Part shown: one piece after another, positions 49,385 through 57,570 of the stretch
How positions within the stretch are numbered: the stretch's first letter is position 1
Layout of the letters: the number at the start of each line of letters is the position of its first letter
Source of the DNA: Bacteroidota bacterium
Lineage (GTDB): Bacteria > Bacteroidota > Bacteroidia > Chitinophagales > JADIYW01
DNA: 64,000 nt
Direction: 5' to 3'
NCBI GenBank assembly: GCA_016705125.1
Contig: JADIYW010000016.1
Location: forward strand, 6,406 to 70,405
Made by a program: the position numbers and the translations under genes
Notes under the pieces: generated by a model
Seen by the model: only the letters and a program-made list of their open reading frames with translations
The model's database searches: none
Told to the model about the DNA's origin: nothing

Positions 49385-50323
49385 ATGGGAAGTTTTCAAA
49401 GTGGGGCAATTAATTTATTTATAAGGGCGTTTCAAAAATCTCTTTTTGTACATAAAACAGAAACGATCACACATCGAAGCGGTTTTGAAAAATTGTCTAA
49501 TATCGCTAAATTTCCAAGGCATGTACGTATTGAAAAAGAAGACATTGCAGACGTAGAAGGAGCGTGGTTTGTGCCTGTAAGGCAAAGCGATAAGAAGACG
49601 ATTTTATATTTACATGGCGGTGGTTATTGTGTTGGGAGTTTTAATACTCATAGAGCATTAATTGCCCGAATAGCCAGAAGTGCAGGGGCAAGTGCCTTTG
49701 CCATCAATTATCGTAAAGCACCCGAGCATCCTTTTCCCGCAGGTTTAGATGATGCAATAGATGTTTATATGGAATTACTCAATTTGGGGCATAAAAACAT
49801 TGTAATTGGAGGAGATAGTGCTGGTGGTGGCTTGTGTTTGGCATTAATGCAAAAGCTTAGGGAATCTGGAATAGAAATGCCTATTGGCGCTTTCCTCATT
49901 TCACCGTGGACTGATTTGACGTTTACTGGCGATACCATTAGAACTAAAGCAAATGTAGATCCACTTATTCCTCCTGAATTATTATCGGTTTTTGCAGATA
50001 AATATATTGGTGAGTACGAAGCTTCCAATCCATTGATTTCGCCATTATTTGCCGATTTTGATGAATTTCCACCTGTTTATATCCAGGTTGGAGGTCATGA
50101 GGTATTATTGGACGATTCAACTCGCCTAGCTAAAAACATGAAAGACCAAGGTATCAATGTTTCAATAGATGTATTTCCTGCCATGATGCATGTTTTTCAA
50201 TGGTTGGGCGGTATGATACCTGAAGCAAATAAGGCAATAGCACAAATTGGTGAATTTATCAAAAATTTACCAGTTGCCGACCATAAAAAGGAATCGAAAA
50301 AACTTTCTTTGAAAACTAATTAA
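49385..50323 (+). CDS. Alpha/beta hydrolase, hormone-sensitive-lipase (HSL) family esterase
   Basis: A 312-residue cytoplasmic esterase. The oxyanion-hole motif is LYLHGGGYCVGSFNTHR, the nucleophile is Ser145 in GDSAGGGLCLALM, and the HSL-family acid and His are in LLDDSTRL (Asp) and AMMHVFQW (His). There is no signal peptide. Probably acts on short-chain esters. It follows the GTGGACT tract. Confidence 0.87.
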   Translation: MGSFQSGAINLFIRAFQKSLFVHKTETITHRSGFEKLSNIAKFPRHVRIEKEDIADVEGAWFVPVRQSDKKTILYLHGGGYCVGSFNTHRALIARIARSAGASAFAINYRKAPEHPFPAGLDDAIDVYMELLNLGHKNIVIGGDSAGGGLCLALMQKLRESGIEMPIGAFLISPWTDLTFTGDTIRTKANVDPLIPPELLSVFADKYIGEYEASNPLISPLFADFDEFPPVYIQVGGHEVLLDDSTRLAKNMKDQGINVSIDVFPAMMHVFQWLGGMIPEANKAIAQIGEFIKNLPVADHKKESKKLSLKTN

Positions 50324-50396
50324 TTCTATTTGCTGTTATTAAACAAGCACAAAATTTTTATATTATTTAAACTAAATCAAAACTAAAAAATTAAAA

Positions 50397-51692
50397 ATGA
50401 GCAATCTCAGGTTTGAAACACTACAATTACATGCAGGTCAAGAAATTGACCCAACTACTGGCGCACGTGCAGTACCTATTTATCAAACTACTTCTTATCA
50501 ATTTAAAGACACAACCCATGCGGCGAATTTGTTTGGATTGAAAGAATTTGGCAATATCTATACAAGGATAATGAATCCGACGACAGATGTATTTGAAAAG
50601 CGAATAGCAGCACTTGAAGGCGGTGTGGCTGCCGTGGCTACTTCTTCAGGTCAGTCGGCGCAATTCTTAGCCTTAAATAATATTTTAGAAGCAGGCGATA
50701 ATTTTATTAGTACTTCCTTTTTGTACGGTGGTACATATAACCAATTTAAGGTGGCATTTAAGCGTTTGGGAATTGATGCTCGTTTTGCGGATGGCGACAG
50801 TCCTGAAAGTTTTGAAAAACTAATTGACGGTAAAACTAAAGCATTTTACCTCGAATCGATAGGCAATCCAAGAGGAAATGTGCCTGATTGGGAAAAGTTT
50901 AAGGCGCTTTCCGAAAAGTATGATATTCCAATAATAGTAGACAATACTTTTGGCGCAGGTGGTTATTTATTCAAGCCATTGGAGCATGGAGCGCATGTGG
51001 TGGTTTCTTCTGCTACTAAATGGATTGGAGGACACGGAACAAGTATCGGTGGGATTATAGTAGATGGTGGTAATTTTAATTGGGGAAATGGAAAATATCC
51101 GCAGTTTAGCCAACCAAGTGAAGGGTATCATGGATTGGTGTTTTGGGATGTATTTGGTACGCCTGGCCCATTTGGAAATATAGCATTTGCAATCAGAACT
51201 AGAGTAGAGGGACTTCGAGATTTTGGAAATGCCATCAGTCCGTTTAATTCTTTTTTATTACTTCAAGGCGTTGAAACGCTTTCATTGAGAATGGAACGAC
51301 ATGTACAAAATGCCTTAGCTTTAGCGCAATGGTTGAGTAAACATGAAAAAGTAGAAAGTGTAAGTTACTCGGGATTGGAGACCGACAAATACCATGAATT
51401 GGCGAAAAAATACTTGAAAAATGGGTTTGGTGCAGTTTTAAACTTTGAAGTAAAAGGAGGTTTTGAAGCAGCTAAAAAAGTAATTAATAGCTTAAAATTA
51501 GTAAGTCATTTGGCAAATGTGGGTGATGCAAAAACATTGGCAATCCATTCAGCATCAACTACTCACGACCAATTAAGCGATGCAGAAAGAGTGTCAGCAG
51601 GCGTTGGGCAAGCCATGATACGGGTTTCGGTTGGTTTGGAGCATATTGAAGATATTAAGGCTGATTTTGATCAAGCATTAGCTAATACATAA
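50397..51692 (+). CDS. metY: O-acetylhomoserine sulfhydrylase (aminocarboxypropyltransferase)
   Basis: A PLP enzyme of 431 residues that makes homocysteine from O-acetylhomoserine and sulfide. The start is RFETLQLHAGQEIDPTTGAR with AVPIYQTTSYQFKDT. The PLP lysine is K208 in SSATKWIGGHGTSIGG. Further signatures are NIYTRIMNPTTDVFEKRIA and GNPRGNVPDWEKF. Its partner metX, which makes the substrate, follows at 51814 behind a hairpin. Confidence 0.92.
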   Translation: MSNLRFETLQLHAGQEIDPTTGARAVPIYQTTSYQFKDTTHAANLFGLKEFGNIYTRIMNPTTDVFEKRIAALEGGVAAVATSSGQSAQFLALNNILEAGDNFISTSFLYGGTYNQFKVAFKRLGIDARFADGDSPESFEKLIDGKTKAFYLESIGNPRGNVPDWEKFKALSEKYDIPIIVDNTFGAGGYLFKPLEHGAHVVVSSATKWIGGHGTSIGGIIVDGGNFNWGNGKYPQFSQPSEGYHGLVFWDVFGTPGPFGNIAFAIRTRVEGLRDFGNAISPFNSFLLLQGVETLSLRMERHVQNALALAQWLSKHEKVESVSYSGLETDKYHELAKKYLKNGFGAVLNFEVKGGFEAAKKVINSLKLVSHLANVGDAKTLAIHSASTTHDQLSDAERVSAGVGQAMIRVSVGLEHIEDIKADFDQALANT

Positions 51693-51710
51693 AAAAATTA
51701 AAGTATAGGG

Positions 51711-51740
51711 AGATTGGTTTTAAACAGCCAATCTTCTTTA
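51711..51740 (+). terminator. Hairpin between metY and metX
   Basis: AGATTGG at 51711-51717 and CCAATCT at 51728-51734 pair over a ten-base loop, followed by a T-rich stretch. It could stop or reduce transcription into metX, which seems to have its own promoter. Confidence 0.5.
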
Positions 51741-51798
51741 TCATTAGGTAAATTTTTTAAGTAATGCGAAATATGTCGTTTTACTTCAATCAAATTTT

Positions 51799-51806
51799 TA
51801 TATTTG
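51799..51806 (+). promoter_or_regulatory. TATATTTG promoter box directly before metX
   Basis: TATATTTG at 51799-51806 is a perfect -7 box. The -33 region (TTTTAC near 51779) is weak. Transcription from it would begin within a few bases of the ATG at 51814. Confidence 0.5.
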
Positions 51807-51813
51807 CGCAATA

Positions 51814-52830
51814 ATGGCACAATTTGTATATAAATGTGAGCAACCTTTTGAGTTGGAAAGTGGCAAATCATTGCTTGAAGTGGAAATTGCGTATACCACC
51901 TTTGGAACGTTAAATGCCGATAAAAGTAATGTAGTATGGATTTGTCATGCCTTTAGTGCCAATTCTGACCCATCGGAATGGTGGCCAGGAATGGTAGGAG
52001 AGGGTAAATATTTCGACCCTAAAACTTATTTTATTGTTTGTGCCAATATTTTGGGTTCCTGTTACGGAACAACTGGCCCATTAAGTATAAATCCAGCTAC
52101 AAAACAACCTTATTATGGTGATTTCCCTGTAATTACCATACGAGATATTGTAAAAGGATTAGATTTGGTTCGAGTACATCTGAAAATTGAAAAAATCTAT
52201 TTCGGACTTGGTTTCTCCATGGGGGGACAACAATTATTGGAATGGGTAATTGAAAAACAAAGCTGTTTTGAAAATATACTATTGGGCGCAACGAATATAA
52301 AACATTCACCTTGGGGAATTGCATTTAATGAAAGTCAAAGGCTAGCAATAGAAGCGGATTCCACATTTGGAAACCCATCATCCGATGCAGGAAAGGCTGG
52401 AATGATGGCTGCCCGTTCGATAGGATTGATTTCGTATAGAAATTATCAGGCATATTGCAAAACACAACCAGAGCCTTCGAATGATAATTTCGATGATTTC
52501 AAAGCATCTAGTTATCAAAAATACCAAGGAGAAAAATTAGCAAAGCGATTTAATGCTTATACATACTGGATACTGTCGAAAGCAATGGATAGCCACAATA
52601 TTCTGCGAAAAAGAAGCAATAATCCAAGCGATGTATTGTCGCAAATAAAAGTGAATACAATGGTTTTGGGAATCAATTCTGATTATTTGTTTCCACTTAC
52701 CGAGCAAAAAGTTTTGGCTTATAATATTCCTGGCAGTCAATTTATAACCATAGATTCGGAATTTGGACATGATGGTTTTTTACTTGAATTTGAGCAAATA
52801 AAGGTTGTTTTGGATGATTTTTTGAAATAG
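51814..52830 (+). CDS. metX: Homoserine O-acetyltransferase
   Basis: An alpha/beta hydrolase-fold acetyltransferase of 338 residues. The nucleophile Ser135 is in GLGFSMGGQQLLEWV, with Asp290 (near INSDYLFPL) and His319 in EFGHDGFLLE. The CYGTTGPLSINPATKQPYYG loop is the typical acyl-homoserine region. It transfers acetyl (possibly succinyl) from CoA to homoserine for MetY. The oxyanion motif GFSMGG differs from the usual GGSMGG by one residue. Confidence 0.9.
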   Translation: MAQFVYKCEQPFELESGKSLLEVEIAYTTFGTLNADKSNVVWICHAFSANSDPSEWWPGMVGEGKYFDPKTYFIVCANILGSCYGTTGPLSINPATKQPYYGDFPVITIRDIVKGLDLVRVHLKIEKIYFGLGFSMGGQQLLEWVIEKQSCFENILLGATNIKHSPWGIAFNESQRLAIEADSTFGNPSSDAGKAGMMAARSIGLISYRNYQAYCKTQPEPSNDNFDDFKASSYQKYQGEKLAKRFNAYTYWILSKAMDSHNILRKRSNNPSDVLSQIKVNTMVLGINSDYLFPLTEQKVLAYNIPGSQFITIDSEFGHDGFLLEFEQIKVVLDDFLK

Positions 52831-52946
52831 TAGCTTTATACTTTTTAAACAATATTAGCGCACATTTTTTATTTACTATTTTTTATTTTTTAAATTTAAC
52901 CAATATACATTTCTGAAGAAGATTTAAGAAATAATGCTAATATTTA

Positions 52947-54128
52947 TTGATGGATAAAAAGACACAATTTTTAGATAAAATAAAAGAAAGTATTGCAAAA
53001 AATACTTTTATAAAAATGAATTTCTCGGCTTATTTTGGCGCAGAAATAGGTCTAAAAAATGCCTATTTAAAACCAATAATACTTAAGGAAAAGTTACAAT
53101 TCCAATGTGTTTATAGATTTAAAACTAGAGATATAACCAAAAATTTTAGTCAGATTGATTGTATGCAATTAATAGAACAATTTTTAAATAAGGAATTTAA
53201 AAATGCAGTTTTATTTACAACAGAAAATGATTGGAATTATGAGAATATTAATGAAGAAAAAATAGTACTTAAAAAAGTAAAACCAAGTATCAAAGATAAA
53301 TTATCGTTAAAACACGATAAAGAAAAAAATAGAATTATTATAGCTGAAGGCAAACACTATTTGCAACAATTGGAGATTACTAATAAGGATGGATTGGTAT
53401 TAAAAAATGCGCAAGATAAATATCGACAAATAAATAGATACGTTGAAATATTGCGTCCACTAATAGATGAGGTGGCTTCGGATGATATTTTGAAAGTAGT
53501 GGATATGGGTGCTGGAAAAGGATACCTAACTTTTGCATTATATGATTATTTGGTGAATGTAGCAAAGCGGAAAACCGAGGTAAGTGGAATTGAGTTTCGG
53601 CCTGATATGGTAAAATTATGTAACCAAATAGCAATGGATTCAGATTTTAAGGATTTGAAATTTGAGGAAGGTACAATCCAGTCTTATGAATGTGATAGTT
53701 TAAATGTTTTAATTGCTTTGCATGCTTGCGATACTGCCACCGATGAGGCGATTTTTAAAGGGATTACAAAATCAGCAGATTTAATAGTTGTTGCACCATG
53801 TTGCCATAAACAAATAAGGCGTGAAATGGAAAAGGGTAAACCAGCCAATGACCTTGATTTTTTATTAAAGCACGGCATTTTCTTAGAACGTCAAGCCGAA
53901 ATGATCACTGATGGTATTAGAGCACTAATCTTGGAGTATTTTGGCTATAAAACAAAAATTTTTGAATTTATTTCTGATGTTCATACTCCAAAAAACATAA
54001 TGATTACGGCTCAAAAGCTGACAAAAAACAAGGTAGATAAAGCAGCAATTTTAGAAAAAATTAAAACAACCAAAGCTTATTTTGGAATTGAAACCCACTA
54101 TCTCGAAACCTTGATTGATTTGGAGTAA
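52947..54128 (+). CDS. METTL25/Methyltransf_32-like SAM-dependent methyltransferase
   Basis: The N-terminal 120 residues are Lys-rich without a known fold. The central part has KHYLQQLEITNKDGLVL and a SAM-binding motif VVDMGAGKGYLTFALYDYL (residues about 188-206), then IALHACDTATDEAI and VVAPCCHKQIRREME, hallmarks of the METTL25/RRNAD1 group. Substrate unknown (rRNA is possible in related families). Not co-transcribed with metX by spacing (about 115 bases). Confidence 0.8.
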   Translation: MMDKKTQFLDKIKESIAKNTFIKMNFSAYFGAEIGLKNAYLKPIILKEKLQFQCVYRFKTRDITKNFSQIDCMQLIEQFLNKEFKNAVLFTTENDWNYENINEEKIVLKKVKPSIKDKLSLKHDKEKNRIIIAEGKHYLQQLEITNKDGLVLKNAQDKYRQINRYVEILRPLIDEVASDDILKVVDMGAGKGYLTFALYDYLVNVAKRKTEVSGIEFRPDMVKLCNQIAMDSDFKDLKFEEGTIQSYECDSLNVLIALHACDTATDEAIFKGITKSADLIVVAPCCHKQIRREMEKGKPANDLDFLLKHGIFLERQAEMITDGIRALILEYFGYKTKIFEFISDVHTPKNIMITAQKLTKNKVDKAAILEKIKTTKAYFGIETHYLETLIDLE

Positions 54129-54246
54129 TGTGATAATGAATTGGTCGGAAAGGGGTATTTTTAGGTTATCGGCAAAATTTGCTTTCCACAATCCTAATCA
54201 CCAATTACTAATTTCTATATACTATTTACTTAATACTAATAATCGA

Positions 54247-54843
54247 CTAATTACATTTCATCCCTTCTTCAGCAATGGTTTTGAGCCTTTCGTTCCAGAT
54301 TGCACTGTCTTTTTTTAAATAAACAAGGTCGAATCGATACACTAAATTTTTGACCCAAACCAAGCTGACAAATTTATAGTTTGATTGATTGGGGTGGATG
54401 CCTTCAATCCTATAATAGTCTGATTCAAGCTGATTGTTTTCAATCCTAAATGATTCCTTTTCTAAGGTCGATTTTTCTTTATTATAAAAATAAATTAGTG
54501 CGTGATTATTTTCATTTTTAAAGCATTGCAATGTTATTTTTTCATCCGTATCAGCATTTTTAATTGGCAAAAAGTCCATTTCTACATTCTTATTATAACT
54601 TGCAAAAATGGAATTATTATCAATTTTATATTCATCTAATGGTAAATAAACACAGAAAATATAGCCTTTTGTATTTGAAAATAAGCTCAAATTATTCAGT
54701 TTTTGAGCTTTTTGAGTATTTACCCATTCCTTTTTTGGTGGGTCATTTGCTTGTTTTGATGTACAATAACACAATAGAAATGGTATTAACCACACAAATA
54801 ACTTGAAAAAAACATAGTGCTTTTTAAGGATAATTTTTCGCAT
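54247..54843 (-). CDS. Lipoprotein of unknown function
   Basis: A leader FFKLFVWLIPFLLCYCTSKQ with lipobox CYC is followed by a 175-residue mature part without recognised domain (beta-rich, e.g. IYFYNKEKSTLEKESFRIEN, YKFVSLVWVKNLVYRFDLVY). Single gene on the minus strand, convergent with the methyltransferase. Confidence 0.65.
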   Translation of the reverse strand: MRKIILKKHYVFFKLFVWLIPFLLCYCTSKQANDPPKKEWVNTQKAQKLNNLSLFSNTKGYIFCVYLPLDEYKIDNNSIFASYNKNVEMDFLPIKNADTDEKITLQCFKNENNHALIYFYNKEKSTLEKESFRIENNQLESDYYRIEGIHPNQSNYKFVSLVWVKNLVYRFDLVYLKKDSAIWNERLKTIAEEGMKCN

Positions 54844-54948
54844 AAAGTATAAAATTAATCAAAGTTTCTATTATTTTTTCCTTATATGATTGTTTTAGAG
54901 CAATTATACATTAAATTTATGCCTAAATTGGGAAATAATTTTTAAAAA

Positions 54949-55776
54949 ATGGCGCCAAATACACCTAAATTCTTAAAGTTTCTGCAAAGTAAAGAAATTG
55001 GAGAATATATAAAGCATTTTCCGAATAATGTGGGATCAAGTGGCTACGATCCTTGGGGTTTCAATCTGAAGGGCGTAAAAAATATCCTGCCATTAAGTAA
55101 ATTTCTTTATGATTCATTTTTTAGGGTAGAGGCTTCAGGTCTTGAAAACATCCCTAAAGAAGGTCGTTGCTTGATAATTGGCAACCATAGTGGACAATTG
55201 CCATTAGATGGAATGTTAGTCGGACATGCATTGTTAACAAATCCTAATGGTTCGAGGGCACCAAAAGCGATGATTGAAAGATTTTTGCCTACAGTGCCTT
55301 TCATCGGAAATATGCTTAATTCTTTAGGTGCCGTTATTGGCGATCCAGTGAATTGCGAAAGGATGTTGAATATGGAGGAGGCAATAATTGTTTTTCCAGA
55401 AGGGGTAAGAGGGTCGGGAAAAACTTTTCAAAATAGATATAAATTGCAACGATTTGGGTCGGGTTTCATGCATTTAGCAATGAAACATAAAACGCCAATT
55501 ATTCCTGTAGGAATCGTAGGTTGTGAGGAATCTATTATTTCAATTGCTGATATAAAGCCCTTGGCAAAATTGCTTGGAATGCCTTATGCACCTTTAATTT
55601 TTCCAGCTGTACTGCCTACAAAAGTATATTTGCATTTTGGAAAACCAATGTATTTTAATCCAAAAACTAAGGATTATCGCGAAACGGAAGCCAATCAAAA
55701 TGTAATTATTGTAAAAGAGGAAATAAAAAATTTAATAGATTTAGGATTAACAAAAAGAAAAGCCATATTTGAATAA
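54949..55776 (+). CDS. PlsC-like lysophospholipid acyltransferase A
   Basis: A 275-residue acyltransferase with the motif NHSGQLPLDGMLVGHAL (an H...D active-site motif near residues 80-90), a second motif FPEGVRGSGKTFQNRYKLQR and PIIPVGIVGCEE. It begins with a characteristic YDPWGFNLKGVKNILPLSKF lead-in shared with the second copy at 56722. It would transfer acyl chains to a glycerol-phosphate-like or another acceptor at the inner membrane. First gene of a three-gene operon. Confidence 0.82.
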   Translation: MAPNTPKFLKFLQSKEIGEYIKHFPNNVGSSGYDPWGFNLKGVKNILPLSKFLYDSFFRVEASGLENIPKEGRCLIIGNHSGQLPLDGMLVGHALLTNPNGSRAPKAMIERFLPTVPFIGNMLNSLGAVIGDPVNCERMLNMEEAIIVFPEGVRGSGKTFQNRYKLQRFGSGFMHLAMKHKTPIIPVGIVGCEESIISIADIKPLAKLLGMPYAPLIFPAVLPTKVYLHFGKPMYFNPKTKDYRETEANQNVIIVKEEIKNLIDLGLTKRKAIFE

Positions 55777-56714
55777 TGGAAAGTCAAACTAGAAAAAAAA
55801 TATTAGTTACAGGTGCTGGTGGAGCGCTTGCAAAAAAAGTAATTAATAAGCTAAAAACTAAATATACCATTGTTGCGGTAGATTTTAGAACGGAGATTGA
55901 TTTGGGTATTCCTGTAATCAGCTATAAAGTAGATTTTAATAAAAGGATTTTTGAAGATATCTTCAGAGAGCATAAATTTGATGGTATTATTCATTTAGGC
56001 AGAATTGGTTCAACAGAATCGGATCGTTTTAATCGATATAATGCAAATGTAATTGGCACGAGAAAATTACTTGATTTGGCCAAAAAATATAATGTACCAC
56101 GCAATTTAATTTTGTCTACCTATTTTGTGTATGGTGCTAGTCCTTATAATCCATCTTTATTGGATGAAAAAACACCATTAAAGGCATCTGAATTGACGAT
56201 GGATTTGGTGGATTCGGTAGAATTGGAAAATTTGGCGAATATTTATTTATATAAATATCCTGAACTTAATTTAACCATATTACGTCCATGCAATGTAGCT
56301 GGGCCAGGTGTTCGAAACACTTTTTCAACATTATTAAGTGAAAAAAATGCGCCTGTTGTAATGGGCTTTAACCCCTTAATGCAATATATTCATATCGATG
56401 ATATGCGTGATGCCGTTTGTTTGGCTTTTGAAAAAAATAAACCAGGGATTTATAATGTGGCTCCTGAGGATTATATAGCTTTCCAAGATGCCGTGAAGTT
56501 AAGTGGTTGCAATAAAATTTATATACCATCCATTCCACCAATTTTAACAGAACGAATTGCAAAGTTTATGAAATGGAAATCCTTTCCAGCCCATTTAATC
56601 AACTATTACAAATTTCCAGTTATAATTGATGGAAGCCTTTTTTCAACCACTTTCAATTGGAAACCCATCAAAACACTTGATGAAATATTTAGCTATTACA
56701 GAGGTTTAAAATAA
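55776..56714 (+). CDS. Extended SDR (NAD-dependent epimerase/dehydratase-like)
   Basis: The Rossmann motif KILVTGAGGALAKKVINKL opens the chain; the active-site Tyr would be in the NLILSTYFVYGASPYN region, although the usual YxxxK is not obvious. ILRPCNVAGPGVRNTFSTLL and YIHIDDMRDAVCLAFE are standard SDR features. It overlaps the stop of the upstream acyltransferase by one base, and the next acyltransferase starts seven bases after it, so the three are co-translated. The substrate is unknown and is expected to be a lipid or lipid-linked sugar. Confidence 0.8.
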   Translation: MESQTRKKILVTGAGGALAKKVINKLKTKYTIVAVDFRTEIDLGIPVISYKVDFNKRIFEDIFREHKFDGIIHLGRIGSTESDRFNRYNANVIGTRKLLDLAKKYNVPRNLILSTYFVYGASPYNPSLLDEKTPLKASELTMDLVDSVELENLANIYLYKYPELNLTILRPCNVAGPGVRNTFSTLLSEKNAPVVMGFNPLMQYIHIDDMRDAVCLAFEKNKPGIYNVAPEDYIAFQDAVKLSGCNKIYIPSIPPILTERIAKFMKWKSFPAHLINYYKFPVIIDGSLFSTTFNWKPIKTLDEIFSYYRGLK

Positions 56715-56721
56715 AAGAACA

Positions 56722-57561
56722 ATGGCTAGAAATAAATTCATAGAAAAGGCAATTATCCTTAATGAAAATAGGGTAGAGGATTTGGAAAAACTAATAAATA
56801 CTTTTCCCAAACCAGCTGGTTCGTATGGCTACGATGCCTGGGGATTTAATATAAAAGGATTGAAACCATTTTTGACAGCCGGAAAATGGATGCATGATAA
56901 TTTTTTTAGAGTTGTAACCCATGGACTTGAAAATATACCTAAGGATGGTCGTGTTTTAATAATTTCTAACCATAGCGGACAGCTCCCGTTTGATGCTATG
57001 ATGTTAGGCTATGCATTAGTAACCAACCCACATGCACCCAGAGCACCTAAAGGAATGATGGAATTTTTCGTTCCAAAAGTGCCATATATTTCTTCTTGGT
57101 TTAGTCAATGGGGCGGAATAGTAGGCGATCCGGAAAACTGTAAAAGATTATTGCAGAAAGAAGAAGCCATTTTGGTATTTCCCGAAGGCTCGCGTGGTAT
57201 TTCGAAGCCGAATAGTAAAAAATACCAGCTCGAAAGGTTTGGAAATGGGTTTATGAGGATGGCGTTAGATAATAATACGCCTATTATTCCTATAGGTATG
57301 GTTGGATTTGAAGAGTCGATGATCAGAATAGGAGAAATAAAACCGTTGGCAAAAATGTTTAAATTGAGTGTTTTTCCAATACTCGCTCCCATTTTATTGC
57401 CCACAAAAGTGATAATAAATATTGGTGAACCTATGTATTTCAAACAAGATGGACATACACCTGAATATTTATTGGATGAAAAAGTAAATAAGGTAAAGGC
57501 AGAAATTAATAAGCTGATAAAAAAAGGTTTGAGTCAGCGGACTTCCCTTTTTGAGAAATAA
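56722..57561 (+). CDS. PlsC-like acyltransferase B, paralogue of A
   Basis: This 279-residue paralogue of the gene at 54949 keeps the motifs SNHSGQLPFDAMMLGYALV, FPEGSRGISKPNSKKYQLER and TPIIPIGMVGFEESMI. Its N-terminal SYGYDAWGFNIKGLKPFL matches that of copy A. The two probably act on the same pathway at different positions. It is followed after nine bases by the SNF2 helicase gene. Confidence 0.82.
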   Translation: MARNKFIEKAIILNENRVEDLEKLINTFPKPAGSYGYDAWGFNIKGLKPFLTAGKWMHDNFFRVVTHGLENIPKDGRVLIISNHSGQLPFDAMMLGYALVTNPHAPRAPKGMMEFFVPKVPYISSWFSQWGGIVGDPENCKRLLQKEEAILVFPEGSRGISKPNSKKYQLERFGNGFMRMALDNNTPIIPIGMVGFEESMIRIGEIKPLAKMFKLSVFPILAPILLPTKVIINIGEPMYFKQDGHTPEYLLDEKVNKVKAEINKLIKKGLSQRTSLFEK

Positions 57562-57570
57562 TTTTCCTCG

